From an uncultured bacterium (lineage in GTDB: Bacteria > Cyanobacteriota > Vampirovibrionia > Gastranaerophilales > Gastranaerophilaceae), in assembly GCA_946183815.1 (NCBI GenBank), contig CAMHDG010000088.1, positions 1 to 6,537 of the forward strand: a DNA stretch of 6,537 nt, in the 5' to 3' direction. Positions 1 through 6,239 of this stretch are shown piece by piece. The stretch's first letter is position 1. Every line of letters starts with the position of its first letter. Both the position numbers and the translations under genes were made by a program. The notes beneath the pieces are model-generated. The model searched no databases. It had not been told where the DNA came from and saw only the letters and a list, made by a program, of their open reading frames with translations.

Positions 1-622
1 GGTCTAACAGGTTTTGCAATGTTTTTTTAGTAATAGAATACCCCGCAGAAAAGATAAGAACTGCGACAGATATTGCAATAATCGGGTCAAGAACGGAATA
101 CCCCGTAATTTTTATAAGCACTAACCCGACAAGAACACCTAAAGAAGAATAAACATCTGTTCTTAAATGCTCCCCGTCAGCATACAAAGAAACGGAGTCA
201 GACTCTTTTGCCACTTTAAATAACAAGGTGCTGACCACTATATTCATAACGACCGCAATAAACATTACAGAAATACCCAAAATATTTTCTGATTCCATGT
301 TGATACCAAAAATAATCTTTTTAACAGCCTCGAATATAATAAAAACAGATGCAAAAATAATCAGCCCGCCTTCGATAAAGCCTGCCATATCCTCATATTT
401 TCCATGTCCGTACGGGTGGTCAGTATCTGCAGGCTTTGATGATTTTGTGACTGAAAAAAAAGTCAAAATTGAGGCTAAAAAATCACTCATCGAGTGAACT
501 GCCTCTGATATTATACTTATACTACCTGATACTATACCAACAAATATTTTTAAAACAGTCAGAATAATATTTGACGTAATTGATAAACCCGCTACAAATT
601 TTTTCTTTTTACTTATATCCAT
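1..622 (-). CDS. Cation diffusion facilitator (CDF) family metal transporter, C-terminus missing
   Basis: I translated this frame by hand: 207 complete codons from an ATG at 620-622, open to the window edge. CDF proteins are inner-membrane antiporters that export divalent metals (Zn, Cd, Fe, Mn or Co) in exchange for protons. Six hydrophobic segments are visible at about residues 10-31, 33-56, 79-100, 114-136, 146-171 and 177-194. The membrane metal site is intact: HSMSD in helix 2 (His43, Asp47) and EHLRTD in helix 5 (His152, Asp156). This HD-HD arrangement is often associated with zinc, but the metal is not settled by sequence alone. The conserved loop HPYGHGKYE follows helix 2 (69-77), and LDP is at 178-180. 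The start is supported by GAGGGA at 628-633, five bases upstream. The sequence stops at the last helix, so the usual cytosolic dimerisation domain (about 80-100 residues) lies outside the window. The gene is divergent from the TpsB gene. Confidence 0.93.
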   Translation of the reverse strand, partial: MDISKKKKFVAGLSITSNIILTVLKIFVGIVSGSISIISEAVHSMSDFLASILTFFSVTKSSKPADTDHPYGHGKYEDMAGFIEGGLIIFASVFIIFEAVKKIIFGINMESENILGISVMFIAVVMNIVVSTLLFKVAKESDSVSLYADGEHLRTDVYSSLGVLVGLVLIKITGYSVLDPIIAISVAVLIFSAGYSITKKTLQNLLD

Positions 623-641
623 AAAAATCCCTCAACATATC

Positions 642-650
642 ATTATAGCA
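642..650 (-). promoter_or_regulatory. Extended -10 promoter of the CDF gene
   Basis: The minus strand reads TGCTATAAT, an extended -10 (TGn) joined to a perfect TATAAT. The predicted start is near 635, giving a very short leader that begins just before the GAGGGA ribosome site at 628-633. I see no good -35 box, as is common for extended -10 promoters. The 126-bp gap to the divergent TpsB gene has no comparably good plus-strand promoter. TATAGT (673-678) and TATGAT (719-724) are the best -10 candidates there, both with poor -35 partners. Confidence 0.5.
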
Positions 651-748
651 TAACAAAATTTAACTTGTAGAATATAGTATATAAAAATCTTTACATATTG
701 GGTAAAATATATGTTTTTTATGATAGAATAAGGAACAAGGATAACGGC

Positions 749-2821
749 ATGAGGAAAAGATTTCTATCATTTATAATAATTGGAATATTATCACAATGTA
801 TGGCATTTGCAGCCCCTTTTGATAATGGTATTATTCCGCAGGCGGGGACAATGAATACCCACGATATGGAAACCCTAAAAACAAAGATGATGGAAGAACA
901 AGCGACAAAAGACTTTAAAAAATATAAGAAAAACAGAAAACAAAAAGAAAAAATAGAACAACAACAAAAAAAAGAGAAAAAAAAAGTTATTAAAGCCAAG
1001 GCGGAAGAATATGCAACAAAAGGGGTTTATGTAGAAAACATAAAAGTTTCACCGTCTCAGATATTAACCCAATCAGAAATTCAAGCAATTCTTGAAGAAT
1101 ATATAGGAACAAATGTCACCTTTGACCAATTACAAGGAATAGTGAAAGATTTAAACAGGCTCTATCTTCAAAAAGGATATGTGACAGCAAGGGCATATCT
1201 GCCGGAACAAACTATTGAAGGCGGAGTTATAAATATTGAACTTTTAGAGGGCAAATTTGGTAATACAAATGTCACTGGTAACCGTTGGACAAGAAAAAGT
1301 TATATCGAAAAACAACTTGATCTGAAAAAAGGTGAAGTTTTTGATATCGGATTATTAGAACAACGAATTTTAACCTTCAACAGATACAACGATACTGTTC
1401 AATTAACGGGCGATTTAGAAAAAGGTAAAGATGTGGGAACAACGGATGTAAATATTCGTACTCACGAAAAATTACCTTTTCACCTAACCGCACTTATGGA
1501 TAATGCAGGACGTTCGACCATAGGTAAATTCAGAGCAGGGCTCATGCTCCAAGATGACAGCCTTTTAGGGTTCAGAGATAAACTCACAATAGGTGCGTAT
1601 GCAAATAAAAACTCTGTTACCCCGTTTGCAGATTACAGTTTTCCTGTAAACAAAAAAGACGGCAGGATAGGGTTTAACTATTCTTCAAGTTTTTCTAAAA
1701 TAGCACATGGTCCATACAGAATGTTCAACATCAAGAGCCGTTCGCATAACTATGCTCTTTATTTCAACCAACCAATAATAAGAAAACCGTGGATGGAATT
1801 TGCAAGTACGACATCAATCGGCTATAAACAAGCAACTACAAGATTTGATGGGTTTGATTTATATACAGATAAAATAACTTATGCCCAAACAGGCTTAAAT
1901 TTTAGATACGACAGTAAGCGTGGTATCTGGTATCTTAACCAGTCTGTTGCGTATGCCTTCCCTATTTTTCAATCCCAATCAAATTATTTAAAATTAGAGG
2001 GTGGTTTATTAAGAATACACGATTTCGGACACGGAATTGTAGGAACAATAAGAGGAAACTATCAGGTTATCCCTAAAAATGTTGTTCCTTATATAGACCA
2101 GTTCTGTGCCGGCGGGGTTGCAACAGTCAGAGGGTATTCGGAAGGACTGCTAATCGGTCGTTCCGGCTACATTTTAAGCGGAGAAATTATGTTTCCGGTT
2201 CTTCCACGAACAATAAAAAGCAGAGATAAGAAAAAAGAAATTCCGTTTTTAGGAAGTTTTATGAAAATGTTCGGGTTTATAGATCACGCCTATGTGTTCC
2301 CATATAAAGGAGATGGCCCCGGGACACCAAGTTATAATTCTGACGATGTTTTAATCAGTATGGGGGTAGGATTCAGATTTCAATTACCAAAAGATATTTC
2401 TTTGAGAATTTGCTGGGGTTTTCCGCTAATGAGAAACAACTATGAGGAAAACAGAAAGTGCGGCAGATTTCATTTTGAATTATCCGTAACCCCTGACTTT
2501 GACGCTCTTGTTAAATTAAGAAAGCCTAAAGGGGTTCAAAACGTGAAAATTGATGATAACAATAAAATAGCAAATGAAAATAATGATAAAAATAAAATTG
2601 TAAAAACAACAGTTATCAAAAGTTTAAACCCTGCGGATGTTACATACGAAAGAGCCCCTCACAGAGTTAAAAAATTCAAAGATACAACTGTATTTACTGA
2701 ACTATGGAACACTGTGTCATCTGAAATAAAAGAAGTTGAACCTATTACATTCCATCCGAAAGTTATGCCAAATCTCTGCGAAGCAATACTTTCCGAAGCA
2801 AGCATTCTTGTGGTTAAATAA
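749..2821 (+). CDS. TpsB/ShlB/FhaC-type two-partner secretion outer-membrane transporter
   Basis: This 690-residue protein is an Omp85-superfamily pore that would export a large TpsA-type exoprotein across the outer membrane. Residues 1-22 form a Sec signal peptide (MRKR, hydrophobic core, AFAA). A Lys/Glu/Gln-rich helical linker spans about 44-88. The first POTRA domain (about 95-170) carries the family's LNRLYLQKGYVTARAYLPEQ stretch. A second POTRA (about 171-240) ends in EKGKDVGTTDV, matching the family PGxxxGTTDL motif, then DNAGR (251-255) opens the barrel. VRGY at 460-463 is the conserved lid-loop motif. The barrel seems to end at FHFELSVTPDF (574-584), but 106 further residues follow, Asn/Lys/Asp-rich at about 598-619. 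Start choice: the frame is open from a TTG at 698, but the ATG at 749 has AAGG eight bases upstream and begins the signal peptide. No TpsA gene is adjacent, so the substrate is unknown. Confidence 0.92.
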   Translation: MRKRFLSFIIIGILSQCMAFAAPFDNGIIPQAGTMNTHDMETLKTKMMEEQATKDFKKYKKNRKQKEKIEQQQKKEKKKVIKAKAEEYATKGVYVENIKVSPSQILTQSEIQAILEEYIGTNVTFDQLQGIVKDLNRLYLQKGYVTARAYLPEQTIEGGVINIELLEGKFGNTNVTGNRWTRKSYIEKQLDLKKGEVFDIGLLEQRILTFNRYNDTVQLTGDLEKGKDVGTTDVNIRTHEKLPFHLTALMDNAGRSTIGKFRAGLMLQDDSLLGFRDKLTIGAYANKNSVTPFADYSFPVNKKDGRIGFNYSSSFSKIAHGPYRMFNIKSRSHNYALYFNQPIIRKPWMEFASTTSIGYKQATTRFDGFDLYTDKITYAQTGLNFRYDSKRGIWYLNQSVAYAFPIFQSQSNYLKLEGGLLRIHDFGHGIVGTIRGNYQVIPKNVVPYIDQFCAGGVATVRGYSEGLLIGRSGYILSGEIMFPVLPRTIKSRDKKKEIPFLGSFMKMFGFIDHAYVFPYKGDGPGTPSYNSDDVLISMGVGFRFQLPKDISLRICWGFPLMRNNYEENRKCGRFHFELSVTPDFDALVKLRKPKGVQNVKIDDNNKIANENNDKNKIVKTTVIKSLNPADVTYERAPHRVKKFKDTTVFTELWNTVSSEIKEVEPITFHPKVMPNLCEAILSEASILVVK

Positions 2822-2844
2822 TAAGCATTTTTCACTATTTAGTT

Positions 2845-2850
2845 TATAAT
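2845..2850 (+). promoter_or_regulatory. Possible -10 box for the polyprenol kinase-like gene
   Basis: A perfect TATAAT lies in the 56-bp gap after the TpsB gene, with no convincing -35 partner. No terminator hairpin separates the two genes, so read-through from tpsB is equally likely. The site could be chance in AT-rich DNA. Confidence 0.3.
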
Positions 2851-2877
2851 TACATTATAAAAAATATTGAGGTATGT

Positions 2878-3816
2878 ATGCAAAACAATGTGCTGATGCC
2901 TGGCGATACTGCCGGTAACTACGATAAAAAATGGACTAAGACTTTTGATTTAACTTTTCTTATAATATGGTTTCTGTTATTTGCAGTTTTGCTATTCTGG
3001 ACAATAGTATTTGACCCTGATTTATTTAACGAAAGAGCCTTCTTTTTAAGAGCAGGGATAAAACTTTTCATAATGATGGTATTGGCTTTGGCAGGCGGAA
3101 TGTTATGCAGACATTATTGCGATACTAATGACAAAGGGTATATAACAACTCCTAAAAATAATTGGTTTAAAGTGAACTACACCAGAAAAATTCAACATTT
3201 TGCGGCATATCTTGTCCCGTTATTAAGTCCGCCAACCGCACCGCTCGGAATACTTCCTCATCTTTGGGAATCGTTGTTTGTACTTTTTATGTTTTTGGTG
3301 CTGATAAAACCTGTAAGAGAATTTTCAACATTCTTTATGTTGCAGTTTAATTCGTTAGACAGAATAGAAGATCGACCTAATACTTTAAAATGGATAGTTT
3401 TAGGTAATATATTACCGGGGTTATTGATTATAACGGTATTCAAGCAACTTTTTGAAACTTATTTAAACCTACCGTTACTGGCATCGATAGTTGTTCTCAC
3501 TGTTGCAATAGGTGATGGACTTGCAGAGCCTGTCGGGACATATTTAGGTAAGAAAAAATATGTAGTTCCGTCTTGGAATTTAAAACACAGATATGTTCGT
3601 TCTTATGCGGGTAGTGCCTGTGTCTATATAGCAGCCGTTGTATTTTTACTGCTGTTTAAGCATCAATTTGCAAACCTAAAAGAATTTTGGTCGGCAATGA
3701 TTTTGTTTCCGCCTGTTATGACTCTATCAGAAGCCTTTGCTCCACATTCAATGGATACTCCAATCATGATGTTAATAGGTTTTTCTTTGCTGTTTGGAAT
3801 TTGTTCAATTTTTTAA
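2878..3816 (+). CDS. Phytol/dolichol (polyprenol) kinase superfamily membrane protein
   Basis: This 312-residue protein has about eight or nine hydrophobic segments (for example 24-45, 58-77, 107-126, 130-144, 171-188, 198-214, 243-261, 296-312). Its motifs follow the order seen in the SEC59/VTE5-like, CTP-dependent prenol kinase superfamily: TRKIQHF (102-108; family RKxxH), GDGLAEPVG (212-220; family GDxxAxxxG), RSYAGS (241-246; family KSxEGS) and SEAFAPHSMDTP (284-295; family E-x-(15)-DN-type end motif). Members phosphorylate phytol, farnesol-type alcohols, dolichol or diacylglycerol in the membrane. The substrate cannot be read here, and the family's usual Glu and DN residues are Ala and DT. 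The start is supported by GAGG at 2869-2872, five bases before the ATG. An overlapping ATG at 2874 is out of frame. The gene follows tpsB by 56 bp and converges with the patatin gene. A related CTP-using transferase is the main alternative. Confidence 0.8.
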   Translation: MQNNVLMPGDTAGNYDKKWTKTFDLTFLIIWFLLFAVLLFWTIVFDPDLFNERAFFLRAGIKLFIMMVLALAGGMLCRHYCDTNDKGYITTPKNNWFKVNYTRKIQHFAAYLVPLLSPPTAPLGILPHLWESLFVLFMFLVLIKPVREFSTFFMLQFNSLDRIEDRPNTLKWIVLGNILPGLLIITVFKQLFETYLNLPLLASIVVLTVAIGDGLAEPVGTYLGKKKYVVPSWNLKHRYVRSYAGSACVYIAAVVFLLLFKHQFANLKEFWSAMILFPPVMTLSEAFAPHSMDTPIMMLIGFSLLFGICSIF

Positions 3817-3847
3817 TAACAAGACAATTTCAGTAAAAACAAATTTA

Positions 3848-4723
3848 TTAAACATTATTATTTGAAACAAACTCTTTTACTATTGAAAGATTATTTGTGC
3901 TGTCTTTTACACCAACATCATAAATCGCCTGCAATTTTTTCAAATCTTTTTCTACACGTTTCATTTTTATTTTTTCGCTCGGTCTGAAAACAATTATCCT
4001 GCCGTCACTTTCATATTGCTTTATTAAATTCAGGGTTTCATTGTATTTAATATAAACCTCTTTTGCGGTTTTTACAAAATTAGGATAATTTTTGTAAACC
4101 AACCCGAACGGCATAAAAGATTTTGTTTTAAAGTAGCCTTCCGGTCTTGTCAGAATAACAATTATCTTTTCATATCCCATATCAAGTGCTTTTTTGAAAG
4201 GAATAGGGTCACTCAGCGCACCGTCTAAATAATTATTTCCGTCAATCTCTACTAAATTAGACACAAACGGCATAGAGCCTGATGCTCTTAAATATTCCAT
4301 ATTCTTTCTTGCATCATCTATATTTATATATTCAGCCTTTCCCGTTCCGACATTAGTAACAACAGCGTAAAAATCGACATCAGAATTATTATATGTTTCA
4401 AAATCAAGCGGATCTAATACATTAACAAGGGTATCAAAGCAAAATTCTCTGTTCATAATATCGCCTGTTGTAACAAGTGAATACATACCCATATACCGCT
4501 TATCGTGAGCATACTTTAAGTTATATCTCAATGCCCTGCCTATCTGATTAGATTTATAGTTTATCCCAAATAATGCACCTGCTGACACCCCAAATATAGC
4601 ATCAACTTTAATGTCATTTTCCATAAACACATCTAAAACACCCGCTGTATATAAACCACGCAAAGCCCCGCCTTCAAGGACTAATGCAATTTTATTTTTG
4701 TTATCCGACTGATTATTAATCAT
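3848..4723 (-). CDS. Patatin-like phospholipase/lipid acyl hydrolase
   Basis: This 291-residue protein has every core patatin motif. The oxyanion loop is EGGALRG (17-23), the nucleophile elbow is GVSAG (45-49, Ser47) and the second dyad member is Asp167 in LDGA (166-169). ASGSMP (147-152) is a further conserved block. The order and the AxVLEGGxxRGxxTAGVLD-like start resemble the bacterial YjjU/RssA group. Such enzymes cleave acyl esters of membrane lipids, but the real substrate is unknown. There is no signal peptide or membrane helix, so it is probably cytosolic or membrane-peripheral. The C-terminal third (about 195-291) is Lys-rich and would form the small accessory domain typical of this group. 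The ATG at 4721-4723 has only a weak ribosome site (GAAAG). The gene is convergent with the polyprenol kinase-like gene (31-bp gap), and its promoter region abuts a MITE-like repeat. Confidence 0.92.
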   Translation of the reverse strand: MINNQSDNKNKIALVLEGGALRGLYTAGVLDVFMENDIKVDAIFGVSAGALFGINYKSNQIGRALRYNLKYAHDKRYMGMYSLVTTGDIMNREFCFDTLVNVLDPLDFETYNNSDVDFYAVVTNVGTGKAEYINIDDARKNMEYLRASGSMPFVSNLVEIDGNNYLDGALSDPIPFKKALDMGYEKIIVILTRPEGYFKTKSFMPFGLVYKNYPNFVKTAKEVYIKYNETLNLIKQYESDGRIIVFRPSEKIKMKRVEKDLKKLQAIYDVGVKDSTNNLSIVKEFVSNNNV

Positions 4724-4762
4724 AGTTCTACTTTCTGTTGTTTATAATAGATTTGATAATTA

Positions 4763-4792
4763 TATATAATGTTACAGTTGGTAATTTGTCAC
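4763..4792 (-). promoter_or_regulatory. Possible hybrid promoter of the patatin gene
   Basis: On the minus strand GTGACA (4787-4792, five of six matches to TTGACA) is 18 bp from TATATA (4763-4768). A better TATAAT at 4759-4764 is 22 bp away, which is too far. The -35-like box lies in the left end of the repeat element, so an insertion may have supplied half of the promoter. The region is very AT-rich, so the -10 is weakly supported. Confidence 0.3.
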
Positions 4793-4919
4793 TGCAAGTG
4801 CGTGAGCGGGAGAAAACGCCAATTTGCTCCCGCTCCCGCGAAAAATCTTTGATTTTCGTGGCAGTCCATATTTTACATTTAATCGGCTGGATTGCTTCGT
4901 GCAAAGCAGTCGCAATGAC
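4788..4919. repeat. MITE-like palindromic element, 132 bp
   Basis: The left end reads GTCACTGCAAGTGC. The right end, read on the minus strand, is GTCATTGCGACTGC, with 11 of 14 positions identical. Direct ATTT copies flank it (4784-4787 and 4920-4923), as a 4-bp target duplication would, although ATTT is easily found by chance here. The inside is GC-rich (27 of 41 bases at 4800-4840) against AT-rich surroundings. It has no coding capacity. The sequence can also be split into two inverted-repeat units: 4787-4868, and 4888-4920 in the other orientation. This fits a small non-autonomous or REP-like palindromic repeat. No second copy of the whole element lies in the window, so membership of a family is inferred. 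Confidence 0.5.
4800..4861. other. GC-rich double hairpin inside the repeat
   Basis: Hairpin 1 pairs GAGCGGGAG (4804-4812) perfectly with CTCCCGCTC (4827-4835), extended by three more pairs after one mismatch (4800-4802 with 4837-4839), around a 14-base loop. Hairpin 2 pairs 4836-4847 with 4851-4861 around TTT, with one bulged A and one G-T pair. The two share bases 4836-4839, so their full forms compete. Neither is followed by a T-run on its own, so they do not look like ordinary terminators. Confidence 0.6.
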
Positions 4920-4943
4920 ATTTACAGTATTATAGTATATAAT
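4915..4943 (+). promoter_or_regulatory. Outward plus-strand promoter at the repeat's right end
   Basis: ATGACA (4915-4920, five of six matches to TTGACA) is exactly 17 bp from a perfect TATAAT (4938-4943). The -35 lies in the terminal inverted repeat and the -10 in the flank. Transcription would start near 4950 and run into gene-free DNA toward the terminator at 5161-5198. Confidence 0.4.
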
Positions 4944-5008
4944 TCCCCAATATTATTTTATAGCAAACATCAAATAATAACTACAAACAACTATTTGCTC
5001 GCCGGTCG

Positions 5009-5038
5009 TTGTCAACATTGTATATAGTTACCTATAAT
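5009..5038 (+). promoter_or_regulatory. Second plus-strand promoter-like pair in the gene-free region
   Basis: TTGTCA (5009-5014, five of six) is 18 bp from a perfect TATAAT (5033-5038). The predicted start is near 5045. Nothing coding follows on this strand before the hairpin at 5161-5198. TATAAT boxes are frequent here, so the -35 match carries most of the weight. Confidence 0.35.
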
Positions 5039-5044
5039 TAAAAA

Positions 5045-5198
5045 ATACATTTCTAAATAAATTTTCATAGGCAAACTCTTTATCCGGTTTCACTTTTTGC
5101 CAGTTTGTTTATAACAAGAGTTATACTAAATTTTATAAATTATAATCCACTAATGACAATAAAAAATCGGGTTGAATGTTATATTCAACCCGATTTTT
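5045..5198 (+). ncRNA. Candidate small RNA (speculative)
   Basis: The stretch lies between a promoter-like pair and a strong hairpin whose plus-strand side ends in TTTTT (5194-5198). A transcript would be about 154 nt. Internal pairings include GGCAAA (5070-5075) with TTTGCC (5096-5101), and TATAAC (5110-5115) with GTTATA (5120-5125) around AAGA. I recognise no known RNA family. The terminator is explained already by the minus-strand operon, so transcription on this strand is inference only. The rest of 4921-5160 shows no gene. Confidence 0.2.
5161..5198 (-). terminator. Strong intrinsic terminator, symmetric
   Basis: TCGGGTTGAAT (5167-5177) pairs perfectly with ATTCAACCCGA (5183-5193) around a 5-base loop, and flanking A5162-5166 pairs with T5194-5198 to make a 16-bp stem. 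It starts 15 bp beyond the stop of the exported-protein gene and ends that minus-strand operon. The A and T tracts on either side mean it should also stop plus-strand transcription. Confidence 0.92.
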
Positions 5199-5212
5199 AC
5201 ACATAGTTTATA

Positions 5213-6238
5213 TTAATATTCAAACGTATGAGTCTGTCCTTGTTTTATAACCGTAAACTTAAGCGGTTTAGGATCACTTTTGAATTTTAAACAAAGTATT
5301 CTCATTGAAGAATTTGCTTTTAAATCATAGTTTTCAGGTAATGAATGAGCATACCTTGTAGATTCTTTGATTACTCTTGCAAGCCTTACATTGTTTGCAA
5401 CAGTAAAGCCTAAGGACAAACCACCTGTTGCAACCGCTAACGGAACACCTAAATTATCCGCAAGGTCTAATCTGTCCATATCAACAAATGTTGATGTCGT
5501 AACATCTTTTATCCCAGCAAGTCTTTCCGAGTAAACTTTTTCTACTTTTATGTCAGAATCCGAATCGTTTTTAACAATATATTCAAATGCATGAACATAT
5601 TTATTTTCTTTATTTTTTAAACGATATTCATTAACGGTAACCGTAACACCTGCATCCGCATTATAAAAATTTTCTGAATCAACGCAGGTTAAATCTATCG
5701 GATCATTGTCCTCAGAATACGGAAGAGAAGATGTCTTATCATTTCCTTTTGACAACTTATCGTTTAGTTTACTCATACCTTTTTTAAGAGGTTTTAAACC
5801 ATCAGGAAGCGTAAATAAACCATCTAAAGCACCAGATCTTGCATAATCTACAAAATCAAACTTATATTCTTTGTATGCTTCATCATCATCAAGTGTCTCG
5901 TATTCATAATTTTGACTGTCAAAGAATTGTGTAACACCATTATTATCTTTGTCATATTTTGTATCAGTTACAATATACACATCAGTATCATGCAAAGCAG
6001 GATAGAATTTTATATAATAATGCTCATCTTCGTAGGTTGCATAATATGCATTTCTTGCAAGTTTCTTAACCGATGCTTCACTACCTAAAAGGTTATCAAC
6101 AACAGGAATAACTGCCCTTATATTTTGATGTTTTATTCTGTATGCATGATAGTCTTTAATCATACCTGCGGCATTTGCAGTTGCAGAGAATAACACAAGC
6201 AAAGATACGACCAAAAAGCCTTTTAACATTTTTTTCAT
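5213..6238 (-). CDS. Exported protein of unknown function
   Basis: I do not recognise this 341-residue protein. Residues 1-23 are a clear Sec signal peptide (MKKMLKG, hydrophobic core, ANA before the cut), with no lipobox, so it is periplasmic, outer-membrane-associated or secreted. The first half (25-140) is Tyr/Asp-rich with probable beta-strands (YYATYEDEHYYIKFYP, DVYIVTDTKYD). A Lys/Ser/Asp-rich linker follows at about 148-180. The second half (about 181-341) looks like a beta-sandwich-type domain (VTVTVNEYRL, HAFEYIVKNDSDSDIKV) and contains a Gly-rich hydrophobic stretch at about 263-281 (GVPLAVATGGLSLGFTVA) that could contact a membrane. The only two cysteines (185, 316) could form a disulfide. 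The start is supported by GAGGAG (6249-6254). It begins one base after the AI-2E-family gene ends, implying co-transcription and translational coupling, and a strong terminator follows. Any functional link to its partner is inference. Confidence 0.85.
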   Translation of the reverse strand: MKKMLKGFLVVSLLVLFSATANAAGMIKDYHAYRIKHQNIRAVIPVVDNLLGSEASVKKLARNAYYATYEDEHYYIKFYPALHDTDVYIVTDTKYDKDNNGVTQFFDSQNYEYETLDDDEAYKEYKFDFVDYARSGALDGLFTLPDGLKPLKKGMSKLNDKLSKGNDKTSSLPYSEDNDPIDLTCVDSENFYNADAGVTVTVNEYRLKNKENKYVHAFEYIVKNDSDSDIKVEKVYSERLAGIKDVTTSTFVDMDRLDLADNLGVPLAVATGGLSLGFTVANNVRLARVIKESTRYAHSLPENYDLKANSSMRILCLKFKSDPKPLKFTVIKQGQTHTFEY

Positions 6239-6239
6239 A

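Noticed and set aside
228..497. Plus-strand open frame of 89 codons
   Set aside because: It lies antisense to the CDF gene, whose motifs are intact; a shadow frame.
698..748. TTG start at 698 giving a 707-residue TpsB
   Set aside because: The 17 extra residues would put a polar, charged stretch before the signal peptide, and the ATG at 749 has a well-spaced AAGG.
794..799. Lipobox-like LSQC in the TpsB signal peptide
   Set aside because: Gln before the Cys is not accepted by lipoprotein signal peptidase, and a normal AFA cut site follows.
718..999. Minus-strand open frame of 93 codons rich in Phe and Cys
   Set aside because: It mirrors the A-rich Lys/Glu linker of the TpsB gene.
3258..3443. 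Minus-strand open frame of 61 codons
   Set aside because: Antisense to the polyprenol kinase-like gene; no independent support.
3812..3852. Inverted repeat TTTAATAA/TTATTAAA between the convergent genes as a terminator
   Set aside because: The stem is only A and T with a long loop; too weak to stand out in AT-rich DNA.
4738..5027. Two overlapping plus-strand open frames of 65 and 67 codons
   Set aside because: They cross the hairpin repeat, lack ribosome sites and show no protein-like composition.
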